NCBI GenBank assembly: GCA_041906465.1
Contig: JAYRJE010000011.1
Location: 62,001-126,000 of the forward strand
Origin: Didemnitutus sp041906465
GTDB taxonomy: Bacteria; Verrucomicrobiota; Verrucomicrobiia; Opitutales; Opitutaceae
Length of the DNA stretch: 64,000 bases
Reading direction: 5' to 3'
Of the stretch, positions 25,393-35,517 are shown one piece after another. The notes under the pieces were generated by a model that did no database searches, was not told the origin of the DNA, and saw only the letters and a list, made by a program, of their open reading frames with translations. A program made the position numbers and the translations under genes. Positions within the stretch are counted from its first letter, which is position 1, and every line of letters starts with the position of its first letter.

Positions 25393-26403
25393 ATGCAAAA
25401 CGAAAAGCTCGTGCTCACGCATCGTCCGCGTCGTCTGCGTCGTTTCGCCAGCCGCCGCGCGATGGTCGAGGAAACCGTGTTGCGCCCCGCCGATCTCATC
25501 GCGCCGCTGTTTGTGGTCGATGGTTCGCCGGCGCCGGAGGAGATCGGGTCGATGCCCGGCGTGTTTCGCCTGAACATCGCGGACCTCGTCAAGGAGTGCG
25601 CGGAAATCTACGCGCTCGGCGTGCCGGCGGTGGCGCTTTTCCCGAAGCTCGATTCGAAGCTGAAGGACGAAAACGGCACCGAAGCGCTCAATCCGCAGAC
25701 GCTCATCCTCCGCGCCGTGCGCGAAGTGAAGAAGGCGGTGCCGGAACTTTCGATCATCACCGACGTCGCGCTCGATCCTTACACGAGCCACGGGCACGAC
25801 GGCGTGCTCAATGCCGAGAAGGACAACGTCGATAACGACCGCACCGTCGCGATCCTCGCGAAGATGGCCGTCATGCAGGCGGAGGCCGGCGTGGATTTCG
25901 TGGCGCCGTCCGACATGATGGACGGCCGCGTCGGCGCGATCCGCCGCGCGCTCGATGAAGCGGGCTACACCGACACGGCGATCATGGCCTACTCGGTGAA
26001 ATACAATTCGGCTTACTACGGGCCGTTTCGCGACGCCGTGGGCAGTGCGCAGGCCGCGGGCACGCGCCTGCTCAGCAAGGCCACTTATCAGATGAATCCG
26101 GCCAACCGCCGCGAAGCCATCCGCGAGATGCAGCTCGACGTGCAGGAGGGCGCGGACGTCGTCATGGTGAAACCCGCCGGCGCCTACCTCGACGTGATTC
26201 GCGAGGTGCGCAACGCCACCGAGACGCCGGTCGCGGCTTATCAGGTTTCGGGCGAATACGCGCAGATCCACGCGGCGGCGCGTCTCGGCTGGCTCGATCT
26301 CGTGCGCACGCGGCACGAGTCGCTGCTGGCGATCAAGCGCGCGGGCGCGGACATGATCCTGACGTATTTCGCGAAGGATATCGCGAAGGCCTACAAGGGC
26401 TGA
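25393..26403 (+). CDS. hemB: delta-aminolevulinic acid dehydratase (porphobilinogen synthase)
   Basis: 336-residue HemB, condensing two 5-aminolevulinate molecules to porphobilinogen in tetrapyrrole synthesis. Both active-site lysines are visible: Lys203 (YSVKYNSAYYGPFRDA) and Lys260 (VMVKPAGAYLDV). The metal site reads DVALDPYTSHGHDG, without the cysteine triad of the zinc enzymes, so it should be the magnesium-type enzyme. The ATG at 25393 starts at the usual place after the repeats. Its product feeds uroporphyrinogen III, the substrate of the cobA product encoded 11 kb away. Confidence 0.96.
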   Translation: MQNEKLVLTHRPRRLRRFASRRAMVEETVLRPADLIAPLFVVDGSPAPEEIGSMPGVFRLNIADLVKECAEIYALGVPAVALFPKLDSKLKDENGTEALNPQTLILRAVREVKKAVPELSIITDVALDPYTSHGHDGVLNAEKDNVDNDRTVAILAKMAVMQAEAGVDFVAPSDMMDGRVGAIRRALDEAGYTDTAIMAYSVKYNSAYYGPFRDAVGSAQAAGTRLLSKATYQMNPANRREAIREMQLDVQEGADVVMVKPAGAYLDVIREVRNATETPVAAYQVSGEYAQIHAAARLGWLDLVRTRHESLLAIKRAGADMILTYFAKDIAKAYKG

Positions 26404-26420
26404 GTCGCCCGGTGCGTTTA

Positions 26421-26606
26421 AATTCGAGGCGCTGGCGTCGCGGCTGGCGCCTTTTTCGCGTCGGCGATTCGCGGCGTGCGTTTTATCGCCGCTGGGACAG
26501 CGGCGACCACCTCGGATGGCGATAGCGGCGAGAAGAGCGAGTTCTCCGAACGAGCCCAATGGCTCACGCAACGGGCCGCGGATCGTGCGGGGAACTCGTC
26601 CTACCT
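26421..26606. repeat. Composite direct repeat, left copy
   Basis: Hairpin A (with CGCCGCTGGGACAGCGGCGA at about 26489-26509) followed by hairpin B (GAGTTCTCCGAACGAGCCC ... GGGAACTCGTCCTACC). The same A+B order recurs at 28497-28682 on the other side of the next gene. The 315-base gap from hemB contains this repeat and about 110 bases of leader in which I see nothing else. Confidence 0.65.
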
Positions 26607-26718
26607 TGGCCGACAGCACGAGGCCGAATGAGTCGCGGAGCGGAGCGCATCCCTCGAACGAGGGAGGGCGCGTGACTTGAGGCGGTGGACGCGGCGGCGT
26701 AGTTTTCGGCCATACCCC

Positions 26719-28449
26719 ATGAAGTCGCATTCATTCCTGCGGCCTGTCGCCGGGGCCCTGCTCGGTGCGGTGGCGTCGATGGCGTTCGCGGCGGAGGCAT
26801 CGGGAACCGCCGACGCGATCTACGAGTTGCCGAAATACACGGTCAAAAATCCGCTCGAGTTGCCGGCGCCGGAGTCGTGGCGCTACGCGCGGATTCCGGG
26901 ATTCGAGGTGCTGAGCAACGCGTCCGACAGCGCGACACAGCGCTTCCTCAAGGATTTTCAGGTCATGCAACAGGTGCTGGATATCACGTGGCCGGTGCTG
27001 CGCCGCGCCGGTCGGCCGTTGCCGACCACGCTGATTCTCACGTCGGACGGCCAGGCCGCGCGGCCGTTTCTGCGTCCGGCAGGAAAATTGGTGGGTGATA
27101 GCGACGTGTTCGAGTTCGAGGAGTTCGATCCGGACGATCCTCTGCGACCGAAGCGCGGACCGAGTCGTGTTTCGAGCCAGTTGTTTTCGAACGAAGAGCA
27201 GGCTTGCCTCGTGTTGAATCTCGGAGGCGAGGGCACGGGTCAGGCCGATCCTTACCGGCAGTTCTACGATCGCTACGTGCGCTACCTGATGAGTCGCTTC
27301 GATGCGCCGAGTCCGCCGTGGTTGGTGGAGGGCGTGGCGAGCTTGTTTGCGGGCATCGATTACACGGACAAGTGGATCGAGTTCGGCGTGATCGGGCGGC
27401 GCGACGATGATTTCAGCCAGCGACTCACGCCCAAGGCCCCGGTGGCGGACAGCAGCGGCGATCCCTCGATGGTGCCGCCGCCCTTGGTAAGTCCACTCGG
27501 CACGTTCCCGTCGCTCGCGGCGATGTTGGTCGCGACCGAAGACCAACTGCGGGGCGATCTGCGGCTGCGCACGCTCGCGCAGGCGTTTGTTCACTTATGT
27601 CTCTACGGTCGCGGACTGAAATATCAGAAACCGCTGTTCACTTACCTGAGTCGCGTGAAAGGCGGGCCGGGCACGGAGGAGATCGTGCGCGAATGCTTCG
27701 GCATGAGCATCGCGAAATTGCAGGACGAACTGCAGGGCTACGCGGCGTTCACCGATTACCGGCACGTTCAGTTTCGCGCGCAGAAAGGTCGCCGCCTGGT
27801 GCCGCCGCAGGAGGTCGCGTTGCGCGTCGCCACGCCGGCGGAGATCGGTCGCATCAAGGGCGACGGGCTCGTGCTCGCGGGCCGTCGCGAGGCGGCGTTC
27901 CTGGAATTGCTGGCGCCCTATCTTCGCCAACAGCACGACAGCGATCTGCTCGCTTCGCTCGCGCTGTTCGAGCTGCACTCGGAGTCCAGTGCCCGCGCGC
28001 AGCGGGGACGGCGGCTGATCGAGGCGGCGGTGGCCGGCGGGACGACACGAGCGAAAGCCTATCTCGCATTGGCGCGGCTGCGCGTCAGTGAGGCGCCCGG
28101 GCCGCTGGACGAGGGGCGCCGCGAGCAGGTGCTGGCGCTGTTGCGCCGAGCGGCCGGGCTGCCGCCGCCGTTGCGCGAGGTCTACGAAAGCGTCGCGAAT
28201 CTTTGGTGGGAAGCGGACGCGAAGCCGCCGGAGAAGGATCTCGTGTTGCTCGAGCAGGGTGTGCGGCGTTTTCCGGGACAGCTCGCGTTGGTTTACCGCA
28301 CGGCGCAGCTGTGTGCCGAGGGCGGGCGCCCGGCGCAGGCGGCGGCGATCGCGGAGTGGGGTGAACGAGCTGCGGCGGGGCCGAAGGACAAGCAGCGCTT
28401 CGCGGAATTGCGGGCGAAGCTGCCGGCGGCTCCCGCAGCGGCGAAGTAG
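26719..28449 (+). CDS. secreted gluzincin-like protein with a lost zinc motif
   Basis: 576-residue protein with a Sec signal peptide (residues 1-25). Residues 180-212 align by eye with the active-site helix of secreted gluzincin (peptidase MA-like) proteins: the position of HExxH reads DRYVR (184-188), and the following PPWLVEGVASLF keeps the usual glutamate motif (normally PPWLxEGLAxxF). With both histidines and the catalytic glutamate replaced it should not bind zinc. The C-terminal 200 residues look like TPR-type helices. It may be a binding or scaffolding pseudoprotease. The gene is bracketed by composite direct repeats. The ATG at 26719 starts the signal peptide. Confidence 0.65.
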   Translation: MKSHSFLRPVAGALLGAVASMAFAAEASGTADAIYELPKYTVKNPLELPAPESWRYARIPGFEVLSNASDSATQRFLKDFQVMQQVLDITWPVLRRAGRPLPTTLILTSDGQAARPFLRPAGKLVGDSDVFEFEEFDPDDPLRPKRGPSRVSSQLFSNEEQACLVLNLGGEGTGQADPYRQFYDRYVRYLMSRFDAPSPPWLVEGVASLFAGIDYTDKWIEFGVIGRRDDDFSQRLTPKAPVADSSGDPSMVPPPLVSPLGTFPSLAAMLVATEDQLRGDLRLRTLAQAFVHLCLYGRGLKYQKPLFTYLSRVKGGPGTEEIVRECFGMSIAKLQDELQGYAAFTDYRHVQFRAQKGRRLVPPQEVALRVATPAEIGRIKGDGLVLAGRREAAFLELLAPYLRQQHDSDLLASLALFELHSESSARAQRGRRLIEAAVAGGTTRAKAYLALARLRVSEAPGPLDEGRREQVLALLRRAAGLPPPLREVYESVANLWWEADAKPPEKDLVLLEQGVRRFPGQLALVYRTAQLCAEGGRPAQAAAIAEWGERAAAGPKDKQRFAELRAKLPAAPAAAK

Positions 28450-28496
28450 ATGAACGGGGCGGCCGGTGGCTGCGGACATTCTGACGGTGAGTTGTA

Positions 28497-28682
28497 TTTT
28501 CGAGACGCTGGCTTCACGGTCGGAAGCTTTTTCGCGTCGGCGGTTTGCGTCGCGCGTTTTGTCGCCGCTGGGACAGCGGCGACCACCGCGGACAGCGATA
28601 ACGGCGGGTAGGGCGGGCTCTCCGAACGAAACGCATGAATTCCGCAGTGGACAGCGGCCCGTTCGGAGAGCTTGCCCTGCCT
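28497..28682. repeat. Composite direct repeat, right copy
   Basis: Hairpin A (GTCGCCGCTGGGACAGCGGC) then hairpin B (GTAGGGCGGGCTCTCCGAAC ... GTTCGGAGAGCTTGCCCTGC), same order and orientation as 26421-26606. Another copy of hairpin A lies near 50796-50835. In the 320-base gap to the permease gene the remaining 87 bases show nothing recognisable. Confidence 0.65.
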
Positions 28683-28769
28683 GACTGATGCGCCTGCGCT
28701 GCGGTGCGCAAAACGGACGGGGTTCGGCGACCCCGCCCGACATTGTGATAGGCGAGTGCGACGCGTTCC

Positions 28770-30224
28770 TCAGCTCTTCGCGAGCAGGCTGTTCTTGCGG
28801 CTGTAGCCGAAGTAGATCGCGAGGCCGAGGCCCATCCAGATCGCCAAGTTCACCCACGTGATGAGCGGCAGGAAATACATCTGGAGCGCGCAGCTGGCGA
28901 TGCCGAGGATGGGCACCAGCGGCACCAGCGGCGTCTTGAACGGGCGCGGCAGGTCGGGCCGCGTGCGGCGCAGCACCCAGACGCCCGCGCAAACGAGCGC
29001 GAAGGCGAGCATCGTGCCGATCGAGATCAGTTCGCCGAGCAGATCGAGCGGGAAGATCCCGGAGATGACCGCGCACGAGATGCCGGTGATCCACGTTGTG
29101 ATGTGGGGGGTGCCGTAGCGCGGGTGGATCTTCGCGAAGGATTTTGGCAGCAGGCCGTCGCGCGACATGGAGTAGAAAATGCGCGGCTGGCCGAGCAGCG
29201 ACACGAGGATGACGGAGGTCAGACCGGCGATCGTCGCGGCTTCGATCAGGTAGCGGAAAAACGCCGGCGCCTGCACGTGTTGGAGCGCGAAAATGAACGG
29301 CGCGTCGACGTTCAGCTCCTTGTAGTTGACCATGCCCGTGAGGACGACGGACACGCCGACGAACAGCACGGTGACGGCGCCGAGCGTGCCGAGCAGGCCG
29401 ATGGGCATGTCGCGTTGCGGGTTCTTCGTTTCCTGCGCGGCGGAGGAAACGCAATCGAAGCCGACGTAGGCGAAGAAGATCGCCGCAGCCCCGCGGAAGA
29501 CGCCGCTCCAGCCGAATTCGCCGAAGGTGCCGGTGTTCTCCGGAATGAACGGCGCGAGGTTGGCCTTCGCGATCTCCGGGTTTTTGAACATATACCAGAC
29601 GCCGTAGCCGATCAGCGCGATCAGGATGCCGACCTTGGTCAGGACCATGAGGTCGTTGAAGCCCGCGGATTCCTTGATGCCGATGTAGAGCACGTAGGAG
29701 AGCGCGAGGGAGATGAAGACGGCGGGAAAGTTGATGAAGGCGCCCGTCGTGACGAGGTGGCCGCCTTCGACGGCGAAAGGCGCACTCGAGAGGGCTTTCG
29801 GCAGGATGACGTTGAACTCGGCAAACACGTCGCGGATCGCGCCGGACCAGCTCACCGCCACTGCGGCGCCGGAGAAAAGGTATTCGAGCACGAGGCACCA
29901 GCCGACGACCCACGCGAGTAATTCGCCGAGCGTCGCGTAACTGTAGGTATAGGCGCTGCCCGAAACCGGAATCATGGACGCCAGCTCCGCGTAGCAGAGA
30001 CCGGCGAACAAGCACGCGATGCCCGAGACGATGAACGAGAGTGCGATCGCGGGCCCGGCGTATTGCGCCGCGGAAGTGCCGGCGAGGACGAAGATGCCCG
30101 CGCCCACGACCGAGCCGATGCCGAGCGAGATGAGTTGGACGGGACCGAGCGTGCGTTTGTAGCCGTGTTCGGCCGCCGCTTCCTTCTGGAGATCGGCGAT
30201 GGGTTTGGTGCGGAAAAGGCTCAT
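28770..30224 (-). CDS. APC-superfamily amino acid permease (second of tandem pair)
   Basis: 484-residue inner-membrane transporter with about 12-13 hydrophobic segments. The N-terminal SLGIGSVVGAGIFVLAG and the inner FFAYVGFDCVSSAAQETKNPQRDMP are the substrate-site and loop signatures of the cationic amino acid transporter (CAT/YfnA-like) branch of the APC superfamily. Substrate uncertain; amino acid/proton symport is likely. It lies 19 bases after a closely similar paralog on the same strand, so the two arose by tandem duplication and are probably co-transcribed. Confidence 0.88.
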   Translation of the reverse strand: MSLFRTKPIADLQKEAAAEHGYKRTLGPVQLISLGIGSVVGAGIFVLAGTSAAQYAGPAIALSFIVSGIACLFAGLCYAELASMIPVSGSAYTYSYATLGELLAWVVGWCLVLEYLFSGAAVAVSWSGAIRDVFAEFNVILPKALSSAPFAVEGGHLVTTGAFINFPAVFISLALSYVLYIGIKESAGFNDLMVLTKVGILIALIGYGVWYMFKNPEIAKANLAPFIPENTGTFGEFGWSGVFRGAAAIFFAYVGFDCVSSAAQETKNPQRDMPIGLLGTLGAVTVLFVGVSVVLTGMVNYKELNVDAPFIFALQHVQAPAFFRYLIEAATIAGLTSVILVSLLGQPRIFYSMSRDGLLPKSFAKIHPRYGTPHITTWITGISCAVISGIFPLDLLGELISIGTMLAFALVCAGVWVLRRTRPDLPRPFKTPLVPLVPILGIASCALQMYFLPLITWVNLAIWMGLGLAIYFGYSRKNSLLAKS

Positions 30225-30243
30225 GGCGGCGTGGCGCGGGCGA

Positions 30244-31752
<1,509 letters not shown>

Positions 31753-31802
31753 AGGGGTAACAGGGCGGGGTTGCGTCGAGAAAGGCGGATGGTCGGGTCG
31801 GG

Positions 31803-32372
31803 TCAAGGGACGGTTGGCGGCTTGGGACCGCGACGCAGTCGCGGCAGATGATCGGGCCAAAGCAGCATGAATGCCGCGTAGCCCAGCAATCCGACCGCGG
31901 GACCGAGAATGATCGAACCGAGGTAAAGGGTGAACAGCGCGTCACCCGACCACACGGCGCCGGGATTGGCCATGAGATGCGCCCAGACCTCGAAGGGCGA
32001 TTCGCCGCGTGCGACGCGACCGACAAAGTAGCACGCGGACAGCTGCACGGGCGCGGTGAGCGGCATGGAAATGAATTGCAGGCCGATGCAGAGCAGAAGA
32101 TTGGCGCGACCAAAGAAACCACACACGCCGGCGATGACGGATTGGGCGGGCAGAAACGGAATCGTCGTGATCGGAATGCCGATGAGCCACGCGCGCGCGA
32201 GGCTGCTGCGCGTCGGCATCCACAAGGATTTGTCGAGCAACCGATCGCCGAGGCGTGAATGCAGGAACGAACCTTTGAGGCCTTGGCGCGAGAGGCGGCG
32301 GCGGTGCAGCCAGCGGTGGGCCCAGAGTGGAAGTCGCACGAGTGCGGAGGGGACAGCGGCCGGAAAGATCAA
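31803..32372 (-). CDS. DUF2062 membrane protein
   Basis: 189-residue membrane protein of the DUF2062 family: a basic N-terminal half followed by two to three hydrophobic segments (IPITTIPFLPAQSVIAGVCG; LLCIGLQFISMPLTAPVQL; LGSIILGPAVGLLGYAAFML). Function not established for the family. Its ATG at 32372 overlaps the stop of the Wza-like gene as ATGA, indicating translational coupling, so it may belong to envelope or polysaccharide functions rather than to the permeases that follow. Confidence 0.75.
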   Translation of the reverse strand: MIFPAAVPSALVRLPLWAHRWLHRRRLSRQGLKGSFLHSRLGDRLLDKSLWMPTRSSLARAWLIGIPITTIPFLPAQSVIAGVCGFFGRANLLLCIGLQFISMPLTAPVQLSACYFVGRVARGESPFEVWAHLMANPGAVWSGDALFTLYLGSIILGPAVGLLGYAAFMLLWPDHLPRLRRGPKPPTVP

Positions 32373-32974
32373 AATGCCGACCGAGGAACCTGGATCGAAT
32401 CGCCCGGAAACAGCAGCGGATCCTCGTCCGGCTGGCGTTGCGCGAGGCGGACATCGAAGTCGTAGGCCTTGCGGTCGCGTGTGAGGGTTACCTTGGTTTC
32501 CTTGGCGTAGAGCGTGAATCCGCCGGCGGATTGCACGGCTTTCGCGAGGGTCAGGTCCGGCGACCAGGGAATGCGTCCGGGCCTCTGCACCTCGCCACCG
32601 ATGTAAACGTAGCGCTCCGTGACCGTGACGCTGACGCTGATCGAGGTGTAGAACTTGCGGTCGAGATAGGCTTGGCGAATGGCGTTGGAAAGCTCGCCGG
32701 TGTTCTGGCCGGCGGCCGGGATGACGCCGAGGAACGGCAGGCTGATCGCGCCCGACTCGTCGATCTGCACGGGGTTGTTGCTCGGATCAGGGATGCCGCT
32801 GAGCGTGACGGTCAGCGAATCGCCGGGACGAAGTTGCGCGGCGCTGGTGGAGGCGGCGACTTTGGGGTTTTGGCCGGCAGTGCCGACGACAGCGGAAGAG
32901 GCGCTCTCGCAACCGGCGAGCACAGCGAGCGCGGCAATCATGGCGAGGGACAGCAACGAACGGGAAAGGCGCAT
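32369..32974 (-). CDS. polysaccharide export lipoprotein (Wza/Poly_export family)
   Basis: 201-residue outer-membrane polysaccharide export protein. A lipoprotein signal ends LAVLAGC (Cys22). The poly-export domain is recognised by RPGDSLTVTLSGIPD, then VSVTVTERYVYIGGEVQRPG, where a SLBB-like segment starts, followed by VTLTRDRKAYDFD. It is shorter than Wza (about 380 residues) and carries one SLBB-like unit. The ATG at 32974 starts the lipoprotein signal; the long frame upstream lacks one. It overlaps the DUF2062 gene. No Wzc-like gene is adjacent; the surface-glycan locus is about 22 kb away. Confidence 0.85.
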   Translation of the reverse strand: MRLSRSLLSLAMIAALAVLAGCESASSAVVGTAGQNPKVAASTSAAQLRPGDSLTVTLSGIPDPSNNPVQIDESGAISLPFLGVIPAAGQNTGELSNAIRQAYLDRKFYTSISVSVTVTERYVYIGGEVQRPGRIPWSPDLTLAKAVQSAGGFTLYAKETKVTLTRDRKAYDFDVRLAQRQPDEDPLLFPGDSIQVPRSAF

Positions 32975-33164
32975 GAAGTGCGACGTTACTGCGCGAAGGC
33001 GCGAGCCGATGCAATAGCGGAGCGGGGCGGCCGCGGGTGAAGAATGTTCGAGGTGAGAAGGCGGGCCGCGCGCGTGATTCGGAGCGTGCGGCGGGCAGAC
33101 GGGGATTTTCAGCCGCCGGGCGGCGGCTGCTACGATGCTGCGACAATGCGTGACGTTCAGATGA

Positions 33165-33228
33165 GTTGCCCGCGACCGGGCAACCCGCGACGCGTCGAGG
33201 CGGGTTAGGTGGCGTGCTTGCGCGTCAT
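33165..33228. repeat. GTAGGT/GTTGCCC-type hairpin repeat
   Basis: GTTGCCCGCGACCGGGCAAC followed by a second imperfect hairpin ending GGTGGCGTGCTTGCGCGTC, related to 16005-16052. In the 359-base gap between the Wza-like gene and the acidic protein gene there is this repeat, a terminator and about 190 bases in which I see nothing. Confidence 0.5.
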
Positions 33229-33251
33229 TCGTCCGCTCGCAGCGGACCTCG

Positions 33252-33286
33252 AAAAACAAAACAGCCGACGCGGGTGGCGTCGGCTG
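33252..33286 (-). terminator. Rho-independent terminator of the acidic-tail gene
   Basis: On the minus strand AGCCGACGC and GCGTCGGCT form a stem with a short loop, followed by GTTTTGTTTTTC. It lies about 50 bases beyond the stop of the acidic-tail gene. Confidence 0.85.
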
Positions 33287-33333
33287 GGAGAGTGTTCCGT
33301 GAGGCGGGTGGCGAGGCGCGCGTCGGCTTCGCC

Positions 33334-34188
33334 TCAGCGGCGGCCGCGGCTCTTGCGGGAGGGCTTGTCGTCCTCTTCGTCGGCTTCTTCTTCGTCCTCG
33401 TCGTCGAAGTCCTTCTCGGCGCCGTCGTCTTCGTCCTCATCGTCGTCGTTGCCTTCGCCCTTCTTGGACTCGTCGTCGTCGCCGTCTTTGGACTCTTCAT
33501 CGTCCTCGTCCCACTTGAGCGAGGAGTCGTTCTTCATGCGCTCGTCCTCTTCCTCGTCGATGTCGGGCAGGTCGTCGCCTTCCTCTTCCTCGTCGGCGGC
33601 GCGGCGCTTGGAGCGCTTGCCCACCGGCGCGGCTTCCTCGTCGTCATCATCGCCGTAGCCGGCGGGCATGAAATCGAGAATTGCCGTCAACTCGGTGAAC
33701 AGGTGGACGGACTTGCCTTCGATGAAATCGTTGTTCTGCGCCTCGCGGATCTGGTCCTCGACCTCGTCGACCGTGAGCTTCTCCTCGAAGTCGAAGAGAT
33801 CGTTCAGCAGCTTCACGCGCAGGCGGGTGAGGTGGTCGAGCAGGTCGGCGTAGGGACCGTTTTCCTCGTCGATGATGTCGGGGAGAGCGAACAGCTTCTC
33901 GTCGGACTCGATCAGCGATTCCTTCGTGCGGCGGAGGTTCACGCGGCCCTTGCCGAGGTCTTTGACGATGCGGAAAGCGATGAAGGCACGCTCGAAGATG
34001 TCGGGGTCGAAGCCGTATTCGCGCAGCGGCTCGATCGCCTCGATGAGATGGTCGACCTGACGCGGATCAATGATGCTCAGCGCGTCGACATCCCAGTGCA
34101 CGGGGTCACTGACCTCGTCGACCCACCAGTTGTGGTCTTCGCCGAGCCGGACATTGCACCATTCGAGTTGAGGGGTTCCTTTCGCCAT
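33334..34188 (-). CDS. protein of unknown function with a long Asp/Glu-rich tail
   Basis: 284-residue soluble protein, not recognised. Residues 1-175 form a normal-composition domain rich in Asp/Leu/Ile with an LRRTKESLIES segment and repeated acidic helices. Residues 176-275 are almost only Asp and Glu with short basic islands (KRSKRRAAD, KPSRKSRGRR). Such tails are usually disordered and compete for basic partners such as DNA-binding proteins. No cysteine pairs or catalytic motifs apart from one Cys. The ATG at 34188 is taken because upstream codons are non-conserved in character. It is monocistronic (own terminator) and diverges from pyrD. Confidence 0.75.
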   Translation of the reverse strand: MAKGTPQLEWCNVRLGEDHNWWVDEVSDPVHWDVDALSIIDPRQVDHLIEAIEPLREYGFDPDIFERAFIAFRIVKDLGKGRVNLRRTKESLIESDEKLFALPDIIDEENGPYADLLDHLTRLRVKLLNDLFDFEEKLTVDEVEDQIREAQNNDFIEGKSVHLFTELTAILDFMPAGYGDDDDEEAAPVGKRSKRRAADEEEEGDDLPDIDEEEDERMKNDSSLKWDEDDEESKDGDDDESKKGEGNDDDEDEDDGAEKDFDDEDEEEADEEDDKPSRKSRGRR

Positions 34189-34347
34189 AAAGTGTGAAAC
34201 TTGACCGGAAAAAGGACGCGCGCATGCCGGTGTCAAATACCGAAACACCTTTTTTCAGAAAAATTTGCGCTGGCGGGCAACCCGCTCGTGCTGAGGACAG
34301 ATGTGGCGCTTGAAACAATCCGGCGGGAACCCCATGGTCCGCGCCCA

Positions 34348-35409
34348 ATGGGACGTTTCTACGACGCCTGGGCGAAACCTTACTTTTTCCGGCAAGACCC
34401 GGAGCACGCACACGAGCGCGTCGTGCGTGTGTTGACGCTGCTCGGCAAGGTGCGCCCGGCGTGCGCCTTGCTTGAAAAATGGTCGCAACTCGACCCCGCT
34501 GCCTATCGGCCGATCGAGTGCTTTGGCCTGAAGTTTCCCAATGCCGTCGGTCTCGCTGCGGGCTTCGATAAAACCGGCGCGGCCTGGCCGGCGATCGCCG
34601 CGCTCGGTTTCGGACACGTCGAGATCGGCACCGTCACGCTGCACGCGCAGCCCGGCAATCCGCAGCCGCGACTCTTCCGCTTTCCGAGTGAAGAAGCCGT
34701 GATCAATCGCATGGGTTTCAATAACGAGGGCGCCGCCGCGATGGCCGAGCGCCTCATGCGCCTGCCCGGCCCCGGCGAGCGTCGCATTCCGCTCGGCGTG
34801 AATCTCGGCAAGACCAAGGTCACGCCGCTCGACCAGGCAACCGCAGATTACCTCGGCAGTTTCCGCCTGCTGGCCGCGCACGCCGACTACATGGTCGTGA
34901 ACGTCAGCAGCCCGAACACGCCGGGACTGCGCGAATTGCAGGATGCCTCGTGGCTGAAGCCGTTGCTCGCCGCGCTGGTGGCGGAAAACAAGACGCGCCA
35001 ACTCGCCGGCAAGCCGCGCCGCCCGCTGCTGCTCAAGATCGCGCCGGATCTGTCGTTCGCGCAAATCGATGCGGCGCTCGAGGTCATCGCTGATCTCGGG
35101 CTCGACGGCATCATCGCCACCAACACGACGCTGGCGCGGCCGGGTTACTTCGCCTCCGTGGACCAAGCCGGCGGCCTCAGTGGCAAGCCCCTGCGTCGGC
35201 GCGCGACGGACGTCATTAACTACATCGCGCGCGCGACGAACGGCCGGTTGCCGATCATCGGGGTCGGCGGCATTTACGACGAGGAGTCCGCGGCCGAGAA
35301 GATGGACGCTGGCGCGTCGCTCGTGCAGGTTTACACGGGCATGATCTTCCGCGGACCGTTCCTGGCACGTGAGCTCGCGCACGCGCTCAGCGTGAGGCAT
35401 CGGCGGTGA
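34348..35409 (+). CDS. pyrD: dihydroorotate dehydrogenase (quinone), class 2
   Basis: 353-residue FMN enzyme oxidising dihydroorotate to orotate in pyrimidine synthesis, with electrons going to quinone. The N-terminal helical segment (FYDAWAKPYFFRQDPEHAHE) is the membrane-associating part specific to class 2 enzymes. The catalytic serine lies in NVSSPNTPGLRELQ, FMN contacts in NLGKTK and the C-terminal IIGVGGIYDEESAAEKM. The ATG at 34348 starts at the usual place; a longer upstream frame is unsupported. It stands away from the pyrR-pyrB-pyrC cluster at 50.8-53.7 kb. Confidence 0.95.
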   Translation: MGRFYDAWAKPYFFRQDPEHAHERVVRVLTLLGKVRPACALLEKWSQLDPAAYRPIECFGLKFPNAVGLAAGFDKTGAAWPAIAALGFGHVEIGTVTLHAQPGNPQPRLFRFPSEEAVINRMGFNNEGAAAMAERLMRLPGPGERRIPLGVNLGKTKVTPLDQATADYLGSFRLLAAHADYMVVNVSSPNTPGLRELQDASWLKPLLAALVAENKTRQLAGKPRRPLLLKIAPDLSFAQIDAALEVIADLGLDGIIATNTTLARPGYFASVDQAGGLSGKPLRRRATDVINYIARATNGRLPIIGVGGIYDEESAAEKMDAGASLVQVYTGMIFRGPFLARELAHALSVRHRR

Positions 35410-35437
35410 ACGGGAGGGCTGTGTTCGCAGCTTTAAG

Positions 35438-35507
35438 GGAGGGCCGAGCTCCTGCGCGGCCGTCGACCGCGCGCGAAAAACGGCCTCGCAGGAGCTCGGC
35501 GCTCCAC
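35438..35507. repeat. REP-like hairpin (GGGCCGAGCTCCTGCG type)
   Basis: CCGAGCTCCTGCGCGGCCGT pairs with ACGGCCTCGCAGGAGCTCGG, a long stem bounded by AGGGC and GCTCC. Located between pyrD and the chelatase gene; a read-through terminator role is possible but there is no T run. Confidence 0.6.
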
Positions 35508-35517
35508 CAGAAAGCAT

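Noticed and set aside
24418..26730. 770-codon minus-strand frame across cysS, the repeats and hemB
   Set aside because: Overlaps two well-supported genes in wrong frames and reads through repeats.
27595..30015. 806-codon minus-strand frame over the gluzincin-like and permease genes
   Set aside because: Arg-rich shadow frame covering real genes on both strands.
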